A DNA stretch of 9,223 nt from Gammaproteobacteria bacterium (GTDB lineage: Bacteria > Pseudomonadota > Gammaproteobacteria > Halothiobacillales > Halothiobacillaceae). Under the pieces are notes generated by a model. It saw nothing but the letters and a program-made list of their open reading frames with translations, was not told the origin of the DNA and ran no database searches. The stretch lies in contig JARJMX020000107.1 in NCBI GenBank assembly GCA_029335925.2, forward strand, positions 1 to 9,223, given 5' to 3'. Shown piece after piece: positions 1 through 9,214 of the stretch; position 1 is the first letter of the stretch; every line of letters starts with the position of its first letter. The position numbers and the translations under genes are program-made.

Positions 1-1061
1 CAGCTAAAACGCGCAACGTCGTCCGCGATGAGGGAATCGTTCACAACCTAAACCCCGCCTTCACCTTCACCTCGTTTGTCGGCGGCAAGTCCAACCAACT
101 GGCCCGCGCAGCTGCGGTGCAGGTGGCGGAGAATCCCGGCGGGGGCTACAACCCGCTTTTCATCTACGGTGGGGTGGGTCTTGGCAAGACTCACCTGATG
201 CACGCCATTGGCAACCAGATGCTGACGAACAACCCAAGCGCCCGGGTGCTTTATCTGCACTCTGAACGCTATGTACAGGACATGATCCGCGCCATCCAGC
301 ACAACGCGATCAACGAGTTCAAGCAGTTTTACCGCTCGCTGAACCTGCTGCTCATCGACGACATACAGTTCTTTGCCGGCAAGGATCGCTCGCAGGAGGA
401 GTTCTTCCACACCTTCAACGCCCTGATGGAGAACGGCCAGCAGATCGTCATGTCCTGCGACCGCTATCCGAAGGAAATCGACGGCTTAGAAGAGCGCTTG
501 AAGTCCCGCTTCGGTTGGGGCCTGACCGTGGCCATCGAGCCACCTGAACTTGAGACTCGAGTCGCGATCCTGCAGAGCAAGGCCGAACAATCGGGCATCG
601 AATTGCCAAGCGAGGTCGCCTTTTTCATCGCCAAGCGCATCCGCTCCAACATCCGCGAGCTCGAAGGGGCCCTACGCCGGGTGATAGCTAGCAGCCAGTT
701 CACCGGTCGGCCAATCACCCTCGACTTCACCCGCGAGGCGCTCAAGGATCTGATTGCGCTGCAGGACCGCCTGGTCACAATCGACAACATCCAGAAGACC
801 GTAGCCCAGTACTACAAACTCAAGGTGGATGACCTGCTCTCCGAACGTCGCAGCCGCTCAATCACCCGCCCAAGGCAGATGGCCATGGCCCTGGCCAAGG
901 AATTGACCAATCACAGTCTGCCCGAGATTGGCCAGGCCTTTGGTGGTCGTGACCACACCACCGTCATCCACGCCTGCCGCAAGATCGCCGAATTGCGTGA
1001 GAGCGATTCACGCCTTGCTGAGGATTACATCACCCTATTGCGCACCCTAAGCAGCGGTTGA
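1..1061 (+). CDS. dnaA: Chromosomal replication initiator protein DnaA (5'-truncated by the window edge)
   Basis: DnaA is the AAA+ ATPase that binds DnaA boxes, melts the origin and loads the DnaB helicase; it also regulates transcription. The reading frame is open from base 3, so 352 residues are visible and the N-terminal DnaB-interaction domain and linker are missing. The fragment opens at the start of the AAA+ domain, with the family motif LNPAFTF followed by GKSNQLA. Fragment residues 56-64 form the Walker A motif (GGVGLGKTH) and 115-122 the Walker B motif (LLLIDDIQ). The sensor and arginine-finger region follows. The C-terminal domain IV carries the DnaA signature GRDHTTV near residues 315-321, which contacts the box. 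The GTG at 117 is internal, because clear DnaA homology continues upstream of it. The stop is TGA at 1059-1061, followed by a DnaA-box-rich gap and dnaN, the usual order. No damage is visible. Confidence 0.98.
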   Translation, partial: AKTRNVVRDEGIVHNLNPAFTFTSFVGGKSNQLARAAAVQVAENPGGGYNPLFIYGGVGLGKTHLMHAIGNQMLTNNPSARVLYLHSERYVQDMIRAIQHNAINEFKQFYRSLNLLLIDDIQFFAGKDRSQEEFFHTFNALMENGQQIVMSCDRYPKEIDGLEERLKSRFGWGLTVAIEPPELETRVAILQSKAEQSGIELPSEVAFFIAKRIRSNIRELEGALRRVIASSQFTGRPITLDFTREALKDLIALQDRLVTIDNIQKTVAQYYKLKVDDLLSERRSRSITRPRQMAMALAKELTNHSLPEIGQAFGGRDHTTVIHACRKIAELRESDSRLAEDYITLLRTLSSG

Positions 1062-1068
1062 GTCCATG

Positions 1069-1128
1069 GTGGATGAAAACGTGGATCACGCTGTGAATGA
1101 AGCATGGAACAGCGCTGTGGATGAAATC
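1069..1128. repeat. Degenerate 12-bp tandem units with GTGGAT core
   Basis: The 60 bases split into five 12-base units starting at 1069, 1081, 1093, 1105 and 1117. They begin GTGGAT, GTGGAT, GTGAAT, TGGAAC and GTGGAT; the fourth is the most degenerate. Units two and four end CGCT, and units one, three and five continue with GAA or GAAA-like bases, so the array also reads as 24-bp imperfect repeats. GTGGAT is the core of a DnaA box on the minus strand (the complement of ATCCAC). The pitch leaves 3 bp between successive 9-mers, close to the 2-3 bp gaps of low-affinity DnaA arrays in Escherichia coli oriC. The function is inferred; the phasing is seen directly. Confidence 0.6.
1116..1124 (-). 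promoter_or_regulatory. DnaA box, one mismatch (reverse orientation)
   Basis: The + strand reads TGTGGATGA, which differs by one base from TGTGGATAA, the complement of the consensus TTATCCACA. It overlaps the last unit of the 12-bp array and faces the perfect box at 1138 in the opposite orientation. Confidence 0.6.
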
Positions 1129-1137
1129 TATGCACAG

Positions 1138-1146
1138 TTATCCACA
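1138..1146 (+). promoter_or_regulatory. DnaA box, perfect consensus
   Basis: TTATCCACA matches the high-affinity DnaA box exactly. It lies 77 bp after the dnaA stop codon, immediately downstream of the phased GTGGAT array. It could therefore act as the anchor site for DnaA filling that array. Confidence 0.85.
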
Positions 1147-1166
1147 GATTGCGAACAGCATGCCCA

Positions 1167-1190
1167 TGGATGGATCACATCATCCATCCA
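1167..1190. repeat. Perfect 9-bp inverted repeat with 6-base loop
   Basis: TGGATGGAT (1167-1175) and ATCCATCCA (1182-1190) are exact complements separated by CACATC. Both arms contain GGAT/ATCC words that echo the DnaA-box core. No T-run follows directly (the next bases are CCGGTAAATATTT), so a canonical intrinsic terminator for dnaA is not supported, although a stem followed by a loose AT-rich tail cannot be excluded. It could be a protein-binding site within the origin-like region. Confidence 0.6.
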
Positions 1191-1194
1191 CCGG

Positions 1195-1240
1195 TAAATA
1201 TTTCGCTAGATTCTGAAATTAAAGGTATTTTTAATTTTAT
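1195..1240. other. AT-rich tract, candidate DNA-unwinding element
   Basis: Only 8 of these 46 bases are G or C, in marked contrast with the GC-rich surroundings. The tract ends inside the perfect DnaA box at 1237-1245. An AT-rich segment beside a DnaA box is the expected layout of a DNA-unwinding element. The role is inferred from position and composition only. Confidence 0.5.
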
Positions 1241-1245
1241 CCACA
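1237..1245 (+). promoter_or_regulatory. DnaA box, perfect consensus
   Basis: This is a second exact TTATCCACA, in the same orientation as the box at 1138 and 99 bp downstream of it. It sits at the downstream edge of the AT-rich tract, the position expected of a box that directs strand opening. Confidence 0.85.
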
Positions 1246-1283
1246 GCAAGACATCGACGACAGCAGCGTCATCACTTTCTCTT

Positions 1284-1292
1284 TTATCCATA
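1284..1292 (+). promoter_or_regulatory. Weak DnaA box, one mismatch
   Basis: TTATCCATA differs from TTATCCACA at the eighth base. It lies 31 bp upstream of the dnaN start codon, so bound DnaA could influence dnaN expression. Confidence 0.45.
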
Positions 1293-1304
1293 AATAGCCT
1301 GCTT

Positions 1305-1318
1305 TTGTTAACAAGGAG
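1305..1318 (+). promoter_or_regulatory. dnaN ribosome binding site overlapping a 10-bp palindrome
   Basis: AAGGAG at 1313-1318 lies 5 bases before the ATG at 1324 and is a strong Shine-Dalgarno sequence, which fixes the dnaN start. Its first two bases are the end of the perfect palindrome TTGTTAACAA (1305-1314). The palindrome could be an operator or chance; no known regulator is assigned. Confidence 0.65.
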
Positions 1319-1323
1319 CCGCC

Positions 1324-2430
1324 ATGCGCCTGAGCCTTCCCAGAGAGACTGTTCTGCCTGCGATCCATCAGGTCATGGGCGCCGTGGAACGCCGCCAGAC
1401 TCTGCCCATCCTCGGCAACCTTCTGATCGAGGCTTCCGCCAATACCGTGCGCCTCACAGCCACTGACCTAGAAATGGAACTGGTGACTGAAATCAGCGTG
1501 CTGGTCGATCAGGAAGGCGCCACCACCATCCCCGCACGTAAGTTGCTCGACATCTGCCGTAACCTTCCCGAAGGCTGTGACATCACCCTAAGCACTGAGG
1601 GCAGCCAGGCCGTGATCCAGGCCGAACGCAGCCGTTTCCAACTGGCCACCCTACCGGCAAAGGACTTTCCGCGCATTGATGCTCTACGAGATCCTCAATC
1701 GCTGGTTATACGCCAAGGTGTGCTAAAGAACATCATCCAGCACGTGGCCTTTGCCATGGCCCAACAGGATGTGCGTTACTACCTCAACGGCATGCTGCTC
1801 GAACTTGCACCGAATGCCCTGCGTGGTGTAAGCACCGACGGTCACCGCCTGGCCCTGTGCGAGGTACCGGCCGAGCTCTCGCTTGGTGAGGTGCGTCAGG
1901 TGATCGTGCCGCGCAAAGGCGTGCTCGAACTCCAACGCCTGCTCGGTGAGGGGGATGCCGAAGCGCGCATCGAGGTGGATGCCAACCACCTGCGAGTGGA
2001 CATGGGCACCCTGCGCCTGACCAGCAAGCTGGTGGATGGTCGGTTCCCGGACTACCAGCGCGTGATCCCGACCAGCAACGACAAGCGCCTGACGATCAGC
2101 CGCGAGTCTCTGCGCCAGGCCTTGACCCGGGCCTCCATCCTCTCCAGCGAGAAATTCAAAGGCGCCCGCTTCACCCTCGAAGGGGACCTGCTCTCGATCG
2201 AGACACAGAACCCGGAGCGGGAGAATTCGCGCGAGGAATTGCTCGCTAAATACGAGGGTGAGCCGCTCACCATAGGCTTTAACATCGCCTACTTGCTTGA
2301 TGTGCTAAACACCCTGCAGGATGCGGAAGTCACTCTAACGCTGCGCAACGCCGAGAGCAGCGGGATGATCCACCACGATGGCCCCGATGGTATGCGTTGC
2401 ACCTACGTGATCATGCCGATGCGTCTGTGA
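1324..2430 (+). CDS. dnaN: DNA polymerase III beta subunit (sliding clamp)
   Basis: DnaN forms the ring-shaped homodimeric clamp that holds DNA polymerase III and many other replication and repair proteins on DNA; with Hda it also promotes hydrolysis of DnaA-bound ATP. The 368-residue product is essentially the family's normal length (366 in Escherichia coli). The N-terminal domain opens with MRLSLPRE. A run on the pattern QTLPILGN near residues 21-28 precedes the first beta strands, the middle domain has YYLNGMLLE, and the protein ends in the near-universal YVIMPMRL. All three clamp domains are represented without gaps. The ATG at 1324 is chosen because AAGGAG sits 5 bases upstream and homology begins there. 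It lies between dnaA and recF in the standard order. Confidence 0.98.
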   Translation: MRLSLPRETVLPAIHQVMGAVERRQTLPILGNLLIEASANTVRLTATDLEMELVTEISVLVDQEGATTIPARKLLDICRNLPEGCDITLSTEGSQAVIQAERSRFQLATLPAKDFPRIDALRDPQSLVIRQGVLKNIIQHVAFAMAQQDVRYYLNGMLLELAPNALRGVSTDGHRLALCEVPAELSLGEVRQVIVPRKGVLELQRLLGEGDAEARIEVDANHLRVDMGTLRLTSKLVDGRFPDYQRVIPTSNDKRLTISRESLRQALTRASILSSEKFKGARFTLEGDLLSIETQNPERENSREELLAKYEGEPLTIGFNIAYLLDVLNTLQDAEVTLTLRNAESSGMIHHDGPDGMRCTYVIMPMRL

Positions 2431-2473
2431 GCCCAACGGCATTAAACCTGCCAGAGAGACCCGCTAGCCGGGC

Positions 2474-3533
2474 ATGATTATCGAGCAACTAACGATCCAG
2501 CACCTGCGCTCTATCAGGCAGGCGGAGCTGGATCTTGCCCCGGGCATCAACCTGTTTTGCGGCAGCAACGGCGCGGGCAAGACCAGTGTGCTTGAGGCTG
2601 TGCACGTGCTAGCTACTGGACGCTCCTTCCGTACCATCCAGCTCGAAACCCTACGCCAGCATGGCCAGGCGGAGCTGATCCTTGCCGCACGAGTGAAAGA
2701 AGGTGATACCCATCACCGGATCGGCTTGAGCAAGGGGGCGGAAAGACTCGTCCTGCGTCTAGATGCCGCACCAGCGAAGCGGCTATCCGAGATTGCGCGT
2801 CATCTCGCCGTCATCGCCCTGCATGCCGACAGCGATCAGTTGGTACAAGGTGGGCCCTCGCTGCGGCGGCGCTTTCTTGACTGGTGGCTGTTTCACAGCC
2901 GGTCGGACTTCTTTGCCGAATGGATGCGCTACCAGCGCCTGCTCAAGCAACGCAACGCCGCCTTGCGCACCGACCCCCGACAGCTTCCGGCCTGGGATGA
3001 GCCTCTTGCGCATGCGGGAGAGGTGGTAGCCGGCTTCCGGCGCGAGGCGGCTGAGCGGCTGATGGGGCAGCTCGAACGCCGCCTGGTCGAATTGGGTGAA
3101 TTTGCTGGCTTTTCCTGGTCGCTGCATTCCGGCTGGAGCCGTGGCGAACCTTTGCTGGAGGTGCTGCGGCGCTCGCGCTCACGGGACCGGGAGCAGGGAT
3201 TCACCTCGAACGGGCCGCACCGGGCCGAATTGCGCCTGCAGGTGATGGGTCGCGAGGCGAAGGAGGTGCTCTCGCGCGGCCAGCAGAAGACTCTCGCCAC
3301 CCTGATGCTGCTGAGTCTGGCCGAGTCCTACCGTCTTGAGCGGCAGACTCTGCCTGTGATCCTGCTTGACGACCTCGCCGCCGAGTTGGATGGGCAGCAT
3401 CGCGAGCACCTGCTCCACCATCTGATCCGTCTCGGCGGGCAGATCCTACTTACCGCCCTTAAGGGCGGCGAGCTTGACCCCTGGCTGCCATCCTCCACCC
3501 GGCGTTTCGCCGTGCGGGGTGGTATTGTCACCG

Positions 3534-3541
<8 letters not shown>
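2474..3541 (+). CDS. recF: DNA replication and repair protein RecF
   Basis: RecF is an SMC/ABC-type ATPase that works with RecO and RecR to load RecA at single-strand gaps and stalled forks. The 355-residue product is of usual length. Residues 1-28 show the RecF N-terminus (IIEQLTIQHLRSIR). Residues 30-38 are the Walker A loop (GSNGAGKTS). Residues 266-272 are the ABC signature (LSRGQQK), and 296-306 contain Walker B with the D-loop (ILLDDLAAELD). The start at 2474 lies 43 bp after the dnaN stop; I see no good Shine-Dalgarno sequence, so translation may depend on coupling to dnaN. It ends 36 bp before gyrB. Its presence argues against those betaproteobacterial lineages that lack recF at this locus. 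Confidence 0.97.
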
Positions 3542-6001
<2,460 letters not shown>

Positions 6002-6219
6002 TGCATACTGCCCAAACTGCTGGTCGAGACCTGCCGCTAATACATGAAATTCGAGCAGGAGACCCTGGAGCGGGTCATGCGCGCCCGCAATCAGATGCAG
6101 GCCGCGCGCGAGGCGCACGATCTGTGTGACCTGGCCAGGCCGAGGGCCAGTTGCGCTTAGGACTCGGCAGCCTGTTCGCGACGGCCAAGCGGCATGCGCA
6201 CGACATCCAGCAGGAACAG
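6002..6219 (+). pseudogene. LemA-family protein relic (middle part only)
   Basis: Starting one base after the gyrB stop, the frame beginning at 6002 reads LPKLLVETCR, a stop (TAA at 6038-6040), then YMKFEQETLERVMRARNQMQ. This follows the LemA pattern of an IPNLVETV-type segment, Y-x-x-x-E, ETLE-x-V and ARN/ARxxA. Near 6137-6139 the similarity moves to another frame (AEGQLRLGLGSLFATAKR, 6139 onward), consistent with loss of one base. It matches LemA's AEAELSGALGRLFALAE segment. LemA proteins are membrane-anchored, largely helical proteins of uncertain function. The N-terminal signal/membrane part and the C-terminal third are absent. With a stop, a frameshift and both ends missing, no functional protein is expected. 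The family assignment rests on pattern recall. Confidence 0.6.
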
Positions 6220-6362
6220 ACCTCCTGCTGCAGACCCACGTGCTGCGTGCTGATCCCCAGGGCAGACCGTTTCTCCTCTTTACTCATGACCCGCAACAGC
6301 TGGCCCGGCACCTGCGTCTGCAGGCCTGGCAGTGGCTGTTGGCCGCGCTTGGATTTTTCTGT
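6216..6362 (+). pseudogene. Possible C-terminal relic of a GIDE-domain (LemA-associated) membrane protein
   Basis: From about 6216 the third frame reads TDLLLQTHVLRADPQGRPFLLF, then HDPQQLARHLRLQAWQWLLA and ALGFF. That is a short beta-like stretch ending in PFLL, a charged amphipathic segment, and a hydrophobic segment resembling a membrane helix. This recalls the C-terminus of bacterial GIDE-domain proteins, which carry a PF-hydrophobic motif, arginine/leucine-rich linker and final transmembrane helix, and are sometimes encoded beside lemA. The join with the LemA-like stretch falls at 6216-6220, as expected if a deletion fused two neighbouring genes. No start codon with a ribosome binding site is seen. 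It could be a chance open frame; the remaining bases to 6447 hold nothing I recognise. Confidence 0.33.
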
Positions 6363-6447
6363 CCAGCTGGTGATGGAAGGGTTGCCAGCAGGGTGAGGAC
6401 AGTTGTGGAACAATAGCTCGCTAAATCTCCCTCTGAAAAGAACGTTG

Positions 6448-7212
6448 ATGAAGATCGCCACCTGGAACGTAAACTCTTTGCGCGTGCGCCTGCCGCAGGT
6501 GCTCGACTGGCTCAAGACTGAGCAGCCCGACATCCTCGCCCTGCAGGAGACCAAACTGACTGACGATCTCTTTCCGCAGGAGGCCTTCCGTGCGCTCGGT
6601 TATGAGGCGGCCTTCTCCGGCCAGCCGGCCTACAACGGCGTGGCCGTGCTGGCGCGCCAGCCGCTTGCAGACGTGGTGACCGACATCCCGGGCTTCGAGG
6701 ATCACCAGCGCCGCGTGCTGGCGGTCACCGTCGGTAACCTTCGGGTCATCAACCTGTATGTGGTCAACGGTGAGGCCGTGGGCGCGGAGAAGTACGATTA
6801 CAAGCTCGCCTGGCTTGCGGCCGCGCATGACTGGATTCGCGACGAGCTGCAACGCCACGCCGAGACGGTGGTTCTCGGCGATTTCAACATCGCCCCGGAG
6901 GATCGCGACGTGCATGATCCAGAAGTCTGGCGCGAGAAGATCCTCTGCTCCACCCCTGAGCGCAAAGCCCTTCGCCGCTTGCTCGACCTCGGTCTAGTGG
7001 ATGTCTTCCGCCAATTCGAGCAGCCGGAAAAGACCTTCAGCTGGTGGGACTACCGCATGAATGGTTTCCGGCGTAACCTTGGGCTACGCATTGACCTGAT
7101 TCTCGCAAGCACGCGGTTGGCTGATCGCTGCACGGCGGCTGGGATCGACAAGACGCCGCGCGGTTGGGAGCGCCCGTCGGACCACGCTCCGGCCTGGGCA
7201 GATTTCGACTGA
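6448..7212 (+). CDS. xth: Exodeoxyribonuclease III (AP endonuclease, ExoIII/XthA family)
   Basis: Enzymes of this family cut DNA 5' to abasic sites and remove 3' blocking groups and nucleotides in base excision repair. The 254-residue product carries the metal-dependent endonuclease/exonuclease/phosphatase fold: N7 (TWNVNSLR), the metal ligand E34 (LQETK), Y104 (INLYVVNG), D145 and N147 (GDFNIAP), D216 (RIDLIL) and the catalytic pair D245/H246 (SDHAP). All expected active-site residues are present. I chose the ATG at 6448 because the family begins MKIATWNVNS; a TTG at 6403 would add 15 residues without homology. The ribosome binding site is weak (GAAAAG at 6435-6440). It follows the decayed lemA-like stretch and ends 69 bp before mshI, with no obvious functional link to the pilus genes. 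Confidence 0.95.
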   Translation: MKIATWNVNSLRVRLPQVLDWLKTEQPDILALQETKLTDDLFPQEAFRALGYEAAFSGQPAYNGVAVLARQPLADVVTDIPGFEDHQRRVLAVTVGNLRVINLYVVNGEAVGAEKYDYKLAWLAAAHDWIRDELQRHAETVVLGDFNIAPEDRDVHDPEVWREKILCSTPERKALRRLLDLGLVDVFRQFEQPEKTFSWWDYRMNGFRRNLGLRIDLILASTRLADRCTAAGIDKTPRGWERPSDHAPAWADFD

Positions 7213-7281
7213 CATCAAGCCCATACCCATTCTTTGGGTCCGCCTCTTTCAACAAGGCTTAGGATAGGCTTCGACAAGACA

Positions 7282-8238
7282 ATGTTTGGGACAGGCTTTC
7301 TGAAAAGGAGAAAGGCATCCGCCCAAGGCCGGATCGGCATTGCCATCGACGCGCAGGGCATGCTCGCCGTGCGGGTGGACCGTCCTTTCGACCCTCGTCC
7401 ACGCATCGAAGCCTGTGCCTATTACCCCCATGCAGCCGAGGCTTCGTGGCCGCAGGCCTTCGCCGACTTCGCGCGTGATTTGTCTGCGGACGGGTTGCCC
7501 GTCGTCGTGTCCGTGAATTCCCAGCTGGCCAGTCTGCTCCAACTCTCGCTACCTGATGTGCCTGAAGCGGAGCTGGCCAGTGCGCTCAAGTTCCGTGCCC
7601 GCGAAATCAGTCCCCTTCCGGTGGATGACATGGTGCTCGATTATGTCGAAGTACCGGGCATACGCGCGCGGGGTAGGGAGCGGATCGGCTACTGCGCGGT
7701 CGCGCGCCTCTCGCAGATGCGAGCCCTACGCGATGCGATCAAGGCTTCCGGTATGGCTCTTACCGCCATCGACATCAATGACATGGTCTTGCACTACCTG
7801 CTGGCGCGATTTCAGCCGGGGGAGGAAAACAGTGCCCTCCTGTTCATGGGTGCACAAGAATCGCGTGTCATCGTGGCACGCAGTGACAGGCTCTACCTGT
7901 TCCGCATCAGCAATATCGGGGCTCATCATTTTGCAGAAGGAACAAATCTCGACCTTGGCCGGGTCGAGGGGCTGGTGCTGGAAATCCAACGCACGCTGGA
8001 TTTCTATGACAGCCATTTCACCGATCCTCCTCCGCGGCAGATCTGGCTGGCACCGGAGTGGCCGTTCATTCCGCATCTCACCCGCCAGCTTGGTGACCAA
8101 CTGCGCCTGCCCGTGCATGAGATCGTGCTGGCCGAGGCGTTCGAAGGTACCCAGCGTTTATCCGGCCAGCCGGTGGACCTAGCTTGCCTTGCGCTAGGTG
8201 CCGTCCTTCGTCCCCACGATGAGAGGGCAGGCCGATGA
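7282..8238 (+). CDS. mshI: MSHA pilus biogenesis protein MshI (PilM-like, actin-fold ATPase-like)
   Basis: MshI/PilM proteins are cytoplasmic, actin-like fold proteins that bind the N-terminal tail of a PilN-type partner and link the pilus motor to the inner-membrane alignment complex. The 318-residue product starts MFGTGFLKRRK, a short basic N-terminus followed by GRIGIAID (16-23), the first phosphate-loop strand of the fold. Family segments include DVPEAELASALKFRAREISP (from residue 92), DDMVLDYVEV (about 114-123) and IDINDM (about 163-168). No signal peptide or membrane segment is seen. The ATG at 7282 fits the family start better than the upstream TTG at 7234. The stop overlaps the next start by 4 bp (ATGA), indicating translational coupling. 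MSHA is favoured over a PilMNOPQ locus by the divergent PilM sequence and by the MshJ-like third gene. Confidence 0.8.
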   Translation: MFGTGFLKRRKASAQGRIGIAIDAQGMLAVRVDRPFDPRPRIEACAYYPHAAEASWPQAFADFARDLSADGLPVVVSVNSQLASLLQLSLPDVPEAELASALKFRAREISPLPVDDMVLDYVEVPGIRARGRERIGYCAVARLSQMRALRDAIKASGMALTAIDINDMVLHYLLARFQPGEENSALLFMGAQESRVIVARSDRLYLFRISNIGAHHFAEGTNLDLGRVEGLVLEIQRTLDFYDSHFTDPPPRQIWLAPEWPFIPHLTRQLGDQLRLPVHEIVLAEAFEGTQRLSGQPVDLACLALGAVLRPHDERAGR

Positions 8239-8888
8239 AGAATCTACTCAATCTCTACACCGATGAACTGCGTGAACGCCCGGTTCCCTACGGCTTCCCA
8301 TGGTTGCTTGCTGCTCTTCTGGCCACGTCTGCCCTGATGTTGGGTTATGGCTTGTGGACGCAGCAGCGGCTGGCCGGAATGGAAGAGGAGCAGCAGCAGC
8401 TGAACGAACGCCAGCAGGCATTAAACAGTTCCATCGTGGCGCTTGAAGGTCAGCTTGTGAAAGATGATCAGCTTCAGGTGCTGGAGCGTGATATAGCTCG
8501 CTTGCAGCAGGCTAATACTCAACGTGAAACATTGCTCATGAAATTACAGCAGCAGATACAGCAACCGGTCAAGGGTTTTTCGCCCCAGCTCCGCGGATTG
8601 TCTGCGGCCCATGGTCAAGGTGTTTGGTTAACCCATATTCAACTGACATTCCTGCCTGAAAAGCAAGGTGATCCGTCTTCTTTGCCGATGAACGTGCGTC
8701 TCTCTGGCCGTATGCACCAAGGACAGCAGCTGCCTCGGTACATGGATGCCTTGGCCGAGGTCGAAGCCTTTCGTGGGCTACGTTTTAACAGTATGCAGGT
8801 CCTTCGTCGCACTAGCGAAGATAAGACCATTGCCTTCCTCATTAGTACTCGTATGGATGATCAATTGGATTCGGAGGAAAGCCCGTGA
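8235..8888 (+). CDS. MSHA biogenesis protein, PilN-like (MshI2 type)
   Basis: The 217-residue product has the layout of PilN-type inner-membrane proteins. A short cytoplasmic tail holds the NLYTDELRE motif (residues 6-14), equivalent to PilN's NLLP-type PilM-binding motif. It is followed by one transmembrane helix (about 22-41), a glutamine-rich coiled coil (about 45-110), and a small periplasmic domain (about 115-205, including WLTHIQLTF). It would pair with MshI in the cytoplasm and with an MshJ/PilO-type partner in the periplasm. AGGG at 8224-8227 sits 7 bases upstream of the ATG. The start overlaps the mshI stop and its own stop overlaps the next start, so the three genes form an operon. 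Vibrio annotations call this gene mshI2; elsewhere it is a PilN-domain protein. A GspL-like C-terminal half is an alternative label. Confidence 0.75.
   Translation: MKNLLNLYTDELRERPVPYGFPWLLAALLATSALMLGYGLWTQQRLAGMEEEQQQLNERQQALNSSIVALEGQLVKDDQLQVLERDIARLQQANTQRETLLMKLQQQIQQPVKGFSPQLRGLSAAHGQGVWLTHIQLTFLPEKQGDPSSLPMNVRLSGRMHQGQQLPRYMDALAEVEAFRGLRFNSMQVLRRTSEDKTIAFLISTRMDDQLDSEESP
8873..8877 (+). promoter_or_regulatory. Ribosome binding site for the GTG-started mshJ-like gene
   Basis: GGAGG lies 7 bases before the GTG at 8885, inside the end of the preceding gene. It is the strongest Shine-Dalgarno sequence in the msh cluster and supports GTG as the true start. Confidence 0.75.
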
Positions 8889-9214
8889 TTCCAGTGCACT
8901 TTAAACGCACCTTGGATAAAAGGCTTGAGCCTTTGCGGCAGCGTTTTGAGGCACTCCAGCCTCGCGAACGCGTGCTTATTATTATGGTGGGGATGGTCTT
9001 GGTTTGGGCTTTAGCTCAAGTCTTCTATTTCAATGCCGCCGCTATGCGGGAAAAGCAGCTATATCGAGCGCTTAGCGAAGCCCACCAGCAAATCTCCCAA
9101 CATGAGGCGACGGAACAGTATTTGCGTGTTCATCTCAGCGAAAGATCGCTAGCTGTATTCGAATCCAAACGAGCTGAGCTAATGCGCAATCGGGTGGAGC
9201 TGGATGAGGCCTAG
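8885..9214 (+). CDS. mshJ: MSHA biogenesis protein MshJ-like (PilO/GspM type), apparently truncated
   Basis: MshJ resembles PilO/GspM, a bitopic inner-membrane protein whose periplasmic coiled coil and ferredoxin-like domain pair with the PilN-type protein. The visible 109 residues hold a basic cytoplasmic tail (1-29, with the family's LQPRERVL motif at 24-31), a transmembrane helix (about 30-50) and a coiled coil (about 55-108). The frame then meets TAG at 9212-9214. Family members are usually about 200 residues or more, so the periplasmic domain would be absent. After the TAG the frame continues AAA AAA CAA to the window edge; reading the TAG as a leucine or tryptophan codon would keep a plausible coiled coil (DEA-x-KKQ). 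The start overlaps the preceding stop (GTGA). Whether the stop is real cannot be judged from this window. Confidence 0.65.
   Translation: MIPVHFKRTLDKRLEPLRQRFEALQPRERVLIIMVGMVLVWALAQVFYFNAAAMREKQLYRALSEAHQQISQHEATEQYLRVHLSERSLAVFESKRAELMRNRVELDEA

Larger units (their letters stand above)
1062..1323. other. dnaA-dnaN intergenic region with origin-like architecture
   Basis: This 262-bp gap holds no credible gene but is dense in replication-type signals. In order these are a 12-bp-phased GTGGAT array (1069-1128), a perfect DnaA box (1138-1146), a 9-bp inverted repeat (1167-1190), an AT-rich tract (1195-1240) running into a second perfect DnaA box (1237-1245), and a weaker box (1284-1292). The dnaN ribosome binding site closes it. 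In many bacteria oriC, or an auxiliary DnaA-box cluster, lies next to dnaA; in pseudomonads both flanks of dnaA carry boxes. I infer an origin or a DnaA-titrating/autoregulatory region. The other flank of dnaA is outside the window, so which side is the functional oriC cannot be decided here. Confidence 0.7.

Noticed and set aside
1149..1466. A 105-codon + strand open frame over the dnaA-dnaN gap
   Set aside because: It overlaps the start of dnaN out of frame, crosses the AT-rich tract and DnaA boxes, and has no homology that I recognise.
2459..2472. CCCG-CTAGC-CGGG inverted repeat just before recF
   Set aside because: A 4-bp stem is easily chance in GC-rich DNA, and it has no T-run.
6403..6427. 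Possible xth promoter (TTGTGG and TAAATC)
   Set aside because: The hexamers are only 13 bases apart, too close for a standard sigma-70 promoter.
6075..6554. A 159-codon minus-strand open frame spanning the gyrB-xth gap
   Set aside because: It runs into the start of xth on the other strand and shows low-complexity arginine/serine/cysteine-rich composition with no family resemblance. The + strand LemA-like signal explains the region better.
7225..7239. Small hairpin ACCCA-TTCTT-TGGGT after xth
   Set aside because: The stem is only 5 bp and no T-run follows, so a terminator cannot be claimed.
7234..7281. Upstream TTG start for mshI
   Set aside because: The extra 16 residues do not resemble the family. 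The ATG at 7282 gives the typical short basic N-terminus before the first fold strand.
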